Source: Chrysomallon squamiferum
Taxonomy: Eukaryota > Mollusca > Gastropoda > Neomphalida > Peltospiridae
DNA length: 64,000 nucleotides
NCBI GenBank assembly: GCA_012295275.1
Contig: CM022673.1
Location: 19,583,810 to 19,647,809, forward strand
Reading direction: 5' to 3'
Shown in pieces: positions 48,365 through 57,400 of this stretch (positions are counted from its first letter, which is position 1; every line of letters starts with the position of its first letter). The notes under the pieces are model-generated. The model searched no databases. It was not told where the DNA came from and was given only the letters and a program-made list of their open reading frames with translations. Position numbers and translations under genes: made by a program.

Positions 48365-48964
48365 GTACTAGTAATAATAACAATTATTATTATTACTAAG
48401 TATTTAGATCTTATGATGAGACAGTAATTACTACTAATACTCATTATACTAGTCTTAGGTCTATCATTCTATGTTAATAACATTTATAATAAGATTCAAG
48501 TAATGACAAAATGGTAACATTTATTCTTCGTAATTCTTTCTGAACAGGTAAGGGGAAAGTGGTCATTGGAAAAAATATTTAATTTGTTTTTTAAAATCTT
48601 TGAACAAATTTTGCTGCAATTTTGTAGTTTCTAACTTTGAACAAAAGTTATTCAGTTGAATATCTCATCGACTGTCATTATTAAGATATATGAACTCGAT
48701 TCTTTAATACGTTACAATAGCTGAATTGTTTCAATAAATTATTACGATGCAAAATACGGACGACTGCTGTTCATTCAATCATCGATTCATTGAAATCATT
48801 GTGTCAGTGAATCACCATCAAGATTCAATGCCAGTGGACGCCAAACACTGAACAGTTTAGAGGCGCAGCAGTCCTAAATATATAATAAATCATTTCTGCA
48901 TACGCTTCCACATTTTAGAATCTCAGTTAAATTATATTACCTGCTGTGTTCCCAAGGCATTCAT
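40194..48964 (-). CDS. CNOT9: CNOT9 / RQCD1 (CAF40), CCR4-NOT subunit, 9 coding exons
   Basis: Nine exons on the - strand join in frame to 312 residues: 48941-48964, 46209-46342, 45760-45880, 45278-45365, 41711-41817, 41444-41539, 40991-41089, 40640-40731, 40194-40371. The protein is the armadillo-repeat subunit of the CCR4-NOT deadenylase. It binds NOT1 and offers tryptophan pockets to GW182/TNRC6 and other recruiters of mRNA decay. The sequence is almost collinear with the human protein: [109 protein letters not shown] and [12 protein letters not shown]. Differences are confined to the N-terminal leader, which is Gln/Pro-rich, and the C-terminal tail (ending LHPGPQ). The start ATG is in an eight-codon first exon. 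The neighbour ATG9 diverges from it across about 1 kb. Confidence 0.96.
40640..40731 (-). CDS. CNOT9: CNOT9 exon 8
   Basis: Encodes [20 protein letters not shown] followed by [10 protein letters not shown]. Acceptor TTTGAACCAG and donor GTAAGG on the - strand; ends in phase 2, completed by the first base of exon 9 to give Arg. Confidence 0.95.
40991..41089 (-). CDS. CNOT9: CNOT9 exon 7
   Basis: A 99-base, phase 0 exon encoding [20 protein letters not shown] and [13 protein letters not shown]. Acceptor TTTGATCTAG, donor GTAAGT. Confidence 0.95.
41444..41539 (-). CDS. CNOT9: CNOT9 exon 6
   Basis: A 96-base, phase 0 exon encoding [20 protein letters not shown] and [12 protein letters not shown]. 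Acceptor TTACTTTCAG, donor GTAAGG. The + strand open frame overlapping here (41358-41543) is a shadow. Confidence 0.95.
41711..41817 (-). CDS. CNOT9: CNOT9 exon 5
   Basis: Encodes [20 protein letters not shown] and [15 protein letters not shown], part of the armadillo groove nearest the tryptophan-binding surface. It completes a codon split G|CT with exon 4, across the 3.46-kb intron that holds the inverted-repeat element. Confidence 0.95.
42490..42660. repeat. Dispersed repeat, copy 1 (direct pair with 47595-47760)
   Basis: The order of blocks AATGTTACAGTACAACACAT, CTCATCTCCAGATATATTTA, then AAGCAGATTATACACT recurs in the same orientation about 5.1 kb away, in another CNOT9 intron. The family is not recognised. 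Confidence 0.65.
43262..43760 (-). pseudogene. Broken ORF with SHGKS / CDGMGG motif (transposon cargo)
   Basis: On the - strand, near 43684-43645, codons read [12 protein letters not shown] up to an 11-base C run (43645-43655 on +). After a frame change they continue as [15 protein letters not shown], a stop, then [20 protein letters not shown] and a terminal segment. From memory, many invertebrate uncharacterised proteins share an ATSHGK-(S/G)-x-C-DG-x-GG-TVKR block followed by ASLQ and a PGI segment, so this is probably a dead copy of that family. Several stops and at least one frameshift make it non-functional. Its position inside the inverted repeat suggests it travelled with the element. 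Confidence 0.5.
43880..44370. repeat. Degenerate TAG/GTA trinucleotide tract
   Basis: Roughly 490 bases dominated by imperfect TAG, GTA and AAT triplets (for example GTAGTAGTAGTAGTGGAGG near 44326-44344). It is an old, mutated trinucleotide array. The S/T-rich and L-rich - strand open frames here are its translation. Confidence 0.75.
45278..45365 (-). CDS. CNOT9: CNOT9 exon 4
   Basis: Encodes [20 protein letters not shown] and PETRSAFLQ, ending in phase 1 with donor GTTTGA. Human CNOT9 has FLAAHIP where this splice gives FLQAHIP. Confidence 0.95.
45760..45880 (-). CDS. CNOT9: CNOT9 exon 3
   Basis: Encodes [20 protein letters not shown] through [12 protein letters not shown]. Its first base completes a split Ser codon (AG|C) with exon 2. 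Donor GTAAAT on the - strand. Confidence 0.95.
46209..46342 (-). CDS. CNOT9: CNOT9 exon 2
   Basis: Encodes a Gln/Pro-rich leader ([18 protein letters not shown]) and then [20 protein letters not shown], the first conserved helix pair. The acceptor is TGTTTCAG; the donor is GTCTAT, a weaker site that is fixed by frame with exon 3. Confidence 0.93.
47595..47760. repeat. Dispersed repeat, copy 2
   Basis: Matches the copy at 42490-42660 in block order and orientation (AATGTTATAGCACAACATGT, CTCATCTCCAGGTATATTTA, AAGTAGATTATACACT). It lies in CNOT9 intron 1. Divergence is moderate. Confidence 0.65.
48314..48364. repeat. (AAT)n microsatellite in CNOT9 intron 1
   Basis: An ATA trinucleotide tract of about 50 bases. 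A similar (AAT)n tract lies outside the gene at 49290-49337, and an (ATT)n(GTT)n tract at about 49455-49501. Confidence 0.92.
48941..48964 (-). CDS. CNOT9: CNOT9 exon 1 (coding part)
   Basis: A 24-base coding part, ATG to donor GTAATA, encoding MNALGTQQ; it runs in phase 0 into QPRLLTP of exon 2. No other ATG upstream of exon 2 gives an open frame with a good donor. The 5' UTR continues to the right. Confidence 0.75.
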
Positions 48965-49160
48965 AATGTAGTTTTAAAAAAACTATCAAAACATTCAAGA
49001 AAAAAATAAACACCACACAAATAAATACCCGCTAGAGAGCGCTTTACCGGATATTACAATACTATACTGATAGTGAACTTTACTTTGATTGTGGGCTCTA
49101 TAATTCCAGAAACGAGCGGAAATGACGAAAAATATAGATACGTGTACAATGAGAAACATA
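48965..49160 (-). promoter_or_regulatory. CNOT9 5' UTR and candidate promoter
   Basis: GC content rises next to the start codon. ETS-type cores occur as CCGGA (49048-49052) and GCGGAAAT (49117-49124). No TATA box is placed suitably. The start site is not resolved. Confidence 0.4.
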
Positions 49161-49288
49161 TTTAACTTTCTGTCATCCTGTCCATTTTCATTTTTACAAT
49201 GTTCACTGTAACACCAAACAAGATTAATTACATATGAACATAACGTAAAAATCAGTTATAGTTTATTTCAGTTTTGCATGATCTTTTA

Positions 49289-49337
<49 letters not shown>

Positions 49338-49467
49338 TAGGTTTTATTATTGATAACTTAACATTAAGATATATTAAATAAAATTAAGATAATACAACGA
49401 GATTTTCAAAAAATATTATTTATATCAAAACTCTAGTTTTTCTTAATTTTTTTATATTATTATTATT

Positions 49468-49502
<35 letters not shown>

Positions 49503-50004
49503 CTAGAAATAGATCATATGTAAGAGAAAAAGATGACACAAGTATTAAGCTTAATATGATAATGTTTAAAGGACTGGTATTTTAAGTACGGTAAATTAAT
49601 GTTAGGAAAAATCTAGCGGACGGATAACCCAGAGGTAAAATTTTTATTACAATAAGATTAACTTTTAGTTAAAGGTGTATTTGACATTATCAGTATTAGT
49701 AACTTCACTATATACATATATATTAAATAAGTTCCAAACAATTACATGATTTTTTTTTTTTATTTTTTTTTTTTGATGTGTGGTAAAAGCTATTAATGAA
49801 TGAACTCTTCATCACAGAAATAACAGCAATTTGTGGTACTTAACGAGATTTAACTGTTCTTGTTAAAATAACAATTATTTCTGTTTATTTAAATTATAAT
49901 TAAACTAATAAATACAAACTTAGGTTATGACCGTTTTGCTTTTAAAACTATTTAAAGATATATAATCATTGTTAGAACAAATAACTAATTTTATTGTCAA
50001 GTGA

Positions 50005-50097
50005 CAACACTTCCGGGACATTTGTTTTGATTGTTCAAGACTGAAAAATGAAAATATGACGAAGAAAGTTCAGTCGTGATTGTCAAATGTTGTGAAG
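50005..50097 (+). promoter_or_regulatory. Candidate ATG9 5' non-coding exon and promoter
   Basis: An ETS-type motif ACTTCCGG (50009-50016) lies just before a stretch ending TTGTGAA, then GTAAGTGT at about 50098, a strong donor. The next acceptor in the right direction is 51321-51322 at the ATG9 start exon. This makes a plausible untranslated first exon; there is no direct evidence of transcription. Confidence 0.35.
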
Positions 50098-51326
50098 TAA
50101 GTGTAAATATTTACATCTATTTACTTTAGAGATTACATTAATATATCAGATAAGAATATATTTATATTTTGCATCTAAAATAATTATTTTAGTTATATAA
50201 TGATAAGGCCTATACATAATAAAAACTATAGTATATAATTATATATATCAAACGCAAAGGTTGTGTTTTTACTAATAGTAATACTAATACTAATACAGTA
50301 ATAGTAATACCTTTTTCTTTATATATATATATATATATCTGTGTGTGTATATATATATTCATACATACATACATACACAGGGTAACGTGGGGAAATGATC
50401 GGAACTCTTTCTCTTAAGTCATAAGACATAAGCCATAAGGTCAGTTATGTACATAACTGAAAGTATTAACTCGTTAACTAATCATAGTCAGAGTGTTAAT
50501 ACAGTTACATAATCTTAAATCGTAATTAAGAAGACCATGCATGGCCCAGAGTATAAAAGTATAAAACGTTATGCTTCGTTTTACAGATAAAGCTTGTGTT
50601 TCGAATAAAAAATGTCGTTTTCTAATAAGTCATTACAGAGACTATATTATATATATAGAATTGCCATTAATATCCTTTTTTTATTATTTCCTTATACAGT
50701 TTTTCACATTACAGAAATCAAAGAATAAATTTGGTAAACAGAATTTTATATTAAAAATGTTTATAATTTATTTTTTAAATTAGTTAGTTATTTGTTGTTA
50801 TTATTATTAGGTACTCCAAAGTGCCTGTATTTGTTGTCTGCCATATAGTTTTTACCTAATTATTGTAAATAATAACTAAGCTTTATTTTGAAAGCTTGAT
50901 TTATTTTCTGCTATGTGAATAAAAACTGCAGAAATGGAATATTTGAAGTGTTATCATTGTGATAATTGCACAAATGTTATCTCATGTTGAAAAAAGCATT
51001 TAATCTCAGTCGGAAGTGCCTCAGAGTAGCCACCACCTTGTTGTGGATCTTCAGTCATGTATTGCAAACATTGTTTGTACACTGCTTTTTACACACTAGT
51101 GGTTAACTCTGTGAGCTTTCTTCATATAAACAACCTCATGTAAAATGTCTTGACTGTTTTCACATAACAGACCCCATTATATATAAACTATATTACTGGA
51201 AAGAGAAATATTTCATATTTCAAAGAATGATAGATGAAAGTTTGAAACAACAACATGATCAACCACTTGATCCGAAAGAGATATCACCACATTTAATATT
51301 TCAGTGTCTTTTTTATTTCCAGCACC

Positions 51327-51335
51327 ATGAGATGA
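51327..51335 (+). promoter_or_regulatory. Minimal upstream ORF before ATG9 start
   Basis: ATG AGA TGA, with a favourable CACC context, lies 25 bases before the ATG9 start codon in the same exon. A second upstream ATG at 51332 opens a frame that overlaps the main start and ends in TAG near 51381. Both are out of frame with ATG9. Confidence 0.5.
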
Positions 51336-51351
51336 ACCTAGTGCTACTGTT

Positions 51352-51475
51352 ATGGCTGAATATTCAACACCGTATCAGGCTCTAGATTCATGTGATGACG
51401 ATGATACAGATGATAACGATCTCACAATTAATGAGCAAAATGTCATGATTCATGTTGTTCCAGAAAACAGCATTG
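51352..51475 (+). CDS. ATG9A: ATG9 exon 1 (coding): sorting tail
   Basis: Begins MAEYSTPYQALDSC, followed by an acidic DDDDTDDND run and VMIHVVPENSI. Donor GTAGGT at 51476 is chosen over GTGTAA four bases later because only the first keeps phase with exon 2. The acceptor before it is TTTATTTCCAG (51321-51322). Confidence 0.88.
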
Positions 51476-54400
51476 GTAGGTGTAAAATTTGTGCTTAGAC
51501 CATTTTCAGTATTGTGTAGCTGGAGTACACTCTGGTAGGGTCAAGTTCAGGCAACATTTGGATGGATATTGCTGGTTCTCCACCAGATTTAGGTCTGTGA
51601 TGTTTTTCGGCTAATCTTTTTGGAAATAATATCCATTAGCATACATATTTAAAAATAATTTTGGCTTTACATTACTTCAGATCAGTTATATTTAAGGTCA
51701 CAGGTACCATAAAAATTACCATTTAGTTGCACATACACCAGATATAACATAAAATCACCAACTTGGAAATCTTCAGACCTAAAAAGTGACTTAATGGTCA
51801 GCTGATTAACATGACAGCTTTTCAATGCAATTAACGCAAGAATCATCTCAATACACAAATTGTGTTATACTATTCAAAGTTATTTCATTAAAATTTAGTC
51901 CTTAAAATACAATTTTAAACTAGGTTTTTGTTTACAAAATTAATACATGTTTCTATTTAAACACTTTTTCAAATCAATGATAGCTAGATATAGCACTTCT
52001 TCCATAGCTAGTGGAAAAAGAGCAAAATTGTTTCTGCAGTTAAAAATGAAACAAACAAAATCCAACTCATTCTGGATTTCCAAATTGAAACAAACATTCT
52101 TTAAGAACACAATTAGCGAGGTCACCATCACATCAATCATCTTTACTATATTGAGCAAATCCTTAAATGTATTGCACTGAAAAGCTGTCACATGCTAATC
52201 AGACAACCTTTATGTCATGATTTAGGTTGATTCAAAAGTTTGAACAGGTTGGTGATTTTATGATGGTATTCTTAGGTTTCTTCATATAGTGTATGTACAA
52301 CTAAATGATACTCTTTATGGTACCAGCAAACTTGAAAATGATCGATCTAAAACAGTGGCAGGCAAACTTTTTAAAACAGGGTCCACATGGATCTTATAGG
52401 AAGAGCATGAGGGCCAGAATATGAAATGAGAACAAAAAAGATTTCAGAATGTGTATTTTATATGAACAGTAAATTTACTTTTAACAAATGTTAGAAGAGT
52501 TAATGAGATGGATGGTGTTGCATACCATGAAGCAGCAATTAATTATCTGCCTTTATTGATGTGGTGGACAAGCAAAGAATGTCATTTAGATGGCAGTCGG
52601 AGAGTTATGAGTGAAGGCAATACTTTGTATATTTCATTTTCGAGAATAGTTGCTCACAGTAAAATGTACTTCCAAACATAGTTACAATGCACTGAACATG
52701 TTTAATAAATTGTGGAAATCTGACAGATTGAAGGATGACATCTTGAAAGAAGAAAAGAGGAGAAGAAGTGCAGACCTTTGCTTTTTATTCATCATTGCAT
52801 TTCATATCTACCAACTCCATCTACAAGGAAGCTGGAGAATCATCCACTGTGATTTCAAAAGGGGCACTGAACAATTTGAAATCTGCAAATAGTGGTTGGT
52901 TACCTCCAAAATGGGGGGCAAATTCTTCCTGTATTGACAAGTCGATATCTGGAAATGAACAAGCAGCAATACGTTGAAAATACTGAAATTGACCATTATA
53001 CAACTAGGATTCCACAACCATAGTTTCATTTCAAATGCTGTGGGTACATCTCTGGAACAAGAATGTCCTTACCTTGCAAATTGACATTGACAGTGTTGAG
53101 GTATGTTGTGGTATCTGTGAGAAAAGCCAGATGGGCAAGCCATTATCAGCCTGTACAATTATCAGCATAAGGGGTTCTTCTCATGAAGACAGGTGAAAAT
53201 GTCTTGTTGCAGGTCCCATACATGAGACAGCATAGCTCCATGACTCAGCCAGCGCACTTCAGAAAGTAGAGCCAGTCACCATAGTGCGCATTGACTTTGT
53301 CCATCAGTACCTGGAATTGATGATGTTTCAGGCTCTGAGAAAGTGTGGAATTGACACCTTCACTATGATTGACATGACATCAACGAGATTTGCAGACTTG
53401 GCACATAAGAATTCTTGGTGGATGATGCAGTACAGTTTATGGATGGTCTGATTGTGTCCACGAGCCTCAAAATGGAAAACAAGCAAAGAAGCCTCACCTT
53501 TATTCTTTCCAATCACTGCCATTGAACCGTTAGTTGTTACACTTACAAGATGGGAGAGATCAAGGCAGAGATGCTCCACACTCTGAAGTAAGACATGGTG
53601 CCATGTAGTGGAACAGTCTTCAAGAACTGACACGACGTATGAAAATAACCAGTTGGGCTGTGTCTTTCATATTAGTGCTCTCATCAAGAGCAAGAGAGAA
53701 GGTTGAGTACTTATTCTTTAATGAGTCTTGCACACTGTCTGACATCTCCTCAACATAACAACAAATAGTACGAGATGACAGACTCATATTATTCTCGTTG
53801 TTCTGGACAGACAAAATTCACTAGTCATGAGACATTCCTTGACAAAATCTCAATCAGAAAATGGCTTCATCCGTTGAGCAAGGAGTAGTGAAACTTCGTA
53901 ACTGGTGCATATCACGTTTTCATGCTGAGATATCTGTTCATGAATCATCAAAGTTCCCTTTTCAAGATATCCTGACAGTTTTGCAGTGGCATCGTTTTTC
54001 TCAGCAGCAGACATTGAAGCAAATTTTGAAGATCAATGTCCTGTTTTCAAACAGATCAGGCACTGACCTTGTCTAAACTGATCAATGAAAAAGTACTTCT
54101 CCATCCACTCAGAGTTGAATGTCCGACTTTCCATATCCACTTTTCTCCATTTTAAATGTGAGGTTACAGACCTGATTGACTGGGGGAAAATGATAGATAG
54201 TAAAAAGCAAAAATGCAAAACCGAGTTCTGTTCGTGACTGCAAGAAGTTAGCATTCACCCGTGTGTGTCACTGAGATAGGATTGAAATAACTATCATTAT
54301 AGTTTGCATATTTTGAATTGAGTGAAGCAAGCAGCCGTTCAGAATTCAACAAGAGCCTTTGAAACGCCTTAAATTTTAAACTTGTGTCAATAGACTTTAT

Positions 54401-57400
54401 TTCATTGACTTTTATTTTGCAGTCTCATGGGCCAGACAATAAACCTTCGCAGGCTGGAGTTTGCCCACCTCTGATATAAAGGGATGTATAACCCCACAAT
54501 TATTGTTAAATGATTACACTACCTGGAAATTTTGCTAGCCAAAGATTAGCTAAAACATTATATAGACATATCTCTGGCAGGGAACTAGCAGTTTCCATCC
54601 AAATGTCTGTTTGAGCTATTCTCCTGCAGAGTATACTTGGTCTAAATGTCATGTGGAAGCTAAATTTATATCAGAATAAACAATTCTGGCTAGTAAACAT
54701 ATATCATTTTGATTTTTTATAACAATCTTTCTCAGTAATACACTTACAATTCCAAATTTCTGTTACAAAAGAATTTCAGTAAATAGCATTTTTGTATAAT
54801 TTTTGGAGAATAACCAAATATTATAAACCCAGATATCATCAAATATGTTTGAATAATGCAAAGTTGGTGAGTTATTATTTAAATTAGTTGAACTACATTT
54901 GCTTAATTTTCAGCTCGATGGAACCATATTGAAAATCTTGATGAATTCTTTAACAGAATCTATCAGTATCATCAGAGACATGGCTTCCTGTGCATGGTGG
55001 TTGAAGATGTTCTTCAGTTAATGTACGTAGAGATATTACTCATAATTCCGATTAACATTATAAATAATAATAACACTAGTAATTTATATAACTGTTGTCT
55101 TTATTAATGGGTTAAATATAAAGCCGAGATGTATAATAGATTGTTACCAATGGCCAGGTATAGAAGAGCATTTTTAAATTAGGTACTTTTAGAATATTTG
55201 ATTGCTTATCACTTTTATAAGATTCTATACCTCTTTGTTTTACATTCTTAAAGTGCACAGAGATAAATATTGAAAGGAATTTGGACTTCGAACAAAGGCA
55301 TGGTTTTGCCATGCCACCTGACATGGAAGACTCATTATGTTTAAATTATGTGACACTTCATTTTCATTATTGAATTACAATTTGTTTCTTTTTAATTTTA
55401 AATTTTTTTTTTTTTTTTTCAGTCAGTTTGTGTTTGTAGTTGTTTTTTCTACATTTCTTATGAAATGTGTTAATTATGATGTTCTGTTTGCAAACGTCCA
55501 TTATAATGAAACACATAAAGTTACCATACCTGAAGCTGTTCTACCGATGGATCAGTGTATGAATGGGTGAGATTTTGACATTTATTATTTTTGTTGTTAA
55601 TATTTTTCATAATTATTATGTTACTGGTTTTTGTGGGGGTTTTTTTTTTGGGTGTGTGGTTGTTTTTAATATTATGAAATGTGGAAAACATTACTATTTT
55701 AGAAAAAGGAAGGAATCTTATATGCTTGACTTGAGGTGACTGAGATATGTACAAAAAGAAAAGATCACGATATACCAAATATAATTATTTTATGAGAGGC
55801 ATAATGTTCTCATTGATAAAATTAAACTTATAATTTTGTGAAGAGTGTAAAAGATAGGTTATGTAATTATTTTTAATAAAACTTGTGATGCATACATTTT
55901 CTGAATTAATTTATAAAGACTATCTTTTTATGCATACATCATTTTATGTACATTCCTGTTTTCAGATTTGATTTTTCAATAATCATGTGTCTGACTTTGG
56001 CTACAGCTTTCTGGTTATTTAGACTTCTCAAGGTCATTTATTTGACTTTCAAATATCTTGAAATAAGATCTTTCTTTATCTCTGGCCTAAAGATATCATC
56101 CGTGAGTTCTTTTTATTGAATTTATTCTCAGTATTAAATTCACTGAGTGTTAATAGAACTGTAAGTTAACATTTATTATTTTGAATATATCTAAGCCATT
56201 GTGATTCATTGTTAGTAGTTATCATTTTTGTTATTTTGGGGGGGGTTATAGTCTACAGTTAAATAAACATTTGGAAGCTTTTTCACAGACACACATAATG
56301 TTAAAAATTAACAAAATATAAACTATTTACATACATAGATATAGAGACATTGAATTTGAAAACTGAAGCTATTGTTAATTGCAATTTCTATTCTTTGTAT
56401 TTCTAGAGATTTTGTTATTTTAATGATTTTAATACTATACCCAGTTAGTGTTCTTGTTACAGAATGATCTACCAAACATGACATGGCATGAAGTGCAGCG
56501 ACGTCTTCTTGAAGTACAGAAAGAACAACATTTGTGTATTCATAAACAAGAACTTAATGAACTAGGTAATATATTTCTAATTTTACAAGCAGATTTAAAC
56601 AATGAGCTTTATGATATCTTCCATAAATATCACAAAAACATACCAAATTCAGAATTACATAACAAACTGATAATAGTTTACAGAATCTCCTGATAGAGGT
56701 AAAAGATCATAACTAGAGAAACAATTTTTAACCTGTAAAAATAAATAAATGCTTTTCATAATTATTAGCTAAATTTGACCTAAATAATCTAGGTCTGGAT
56801 GAGTAACATTGTTGATAAATAAATAAAATTTCTCTGTGTGTTATTAACATATCAAATACACAAAAACCTTTCTTTGCTCTCTATAGCTTTTAAGTTAGCA
56901 TTATAGATTTATTCTGTGACTGTTTCAAAGATACAAAATAATATATTCTTATCCAATTTGTCTCAATTTTAAAAATTTATTTTTCAGTTTTGTTTTATTT
57001 AAACTCTAAATTGCATGTTTTTGGTTAGTGCAAAAAAATTAATGTCATATGAGGTCTTTCAGATATAGGTTTAAAAGATCATATTCAGTATAAAAACAGT
57101 TCTATATTCATGTAGGGAATACATTAGTAAGAAAAGTTATTATTTTTCATTTATATCAAAGATGTCAGTTTCATACATGCAAGGTTCATTTAAGAATCTC
57201 ATTTGGTTTTAACTAATTATTATTTCTAATTGAAAACAGCTTCATTTATAGTAACAAGTTAGTGTAAAACAGTGATAATAAATTTACACTGTTGCAATCT
57301 TTATTTATAAATTCATAAAAGAAAAGAGGTTTACCAAAGGCTTAATGTAACAAAAGAAAATTTATTTATGAAATTATTATTTTTATATAGTTAAAACAAA

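Larger units (their letters stand above)
51526..54636. mobile_element. Foldback element in ATG9 intron 1, split by a hAT insertion
   Basis: The left arm (51526-51840) reads GTACACTCTGG, ACATTTGGATGGATATTGC, TGGTACC-like AGGTACCATA and AGTGACTTAATGGTCAGCTG. The inverted right arm occurs in two pieces: 52150-52352 (inner) and 54474-54636 (outer, with the complement of CATTTGGATGGAAACTGC). The copy at 34112-34468 shows that the two pieces are contiguous in an intact element. The spacer between arms is about 300 bases. Confidence 0.78.

Noticed and set aside
50571-50783. + strand frame between CNOT9 and ATG9
   Set aside because: AT-driven Phe/Ile/Lys composition, no splice context and no similarity to ATG9 or other recognised families.
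52808-53029. Open frames on both strands taken as possible small genes
   Set aside because: They belong to the decayed hAT transposase (- strand) or are its antisense shadow.
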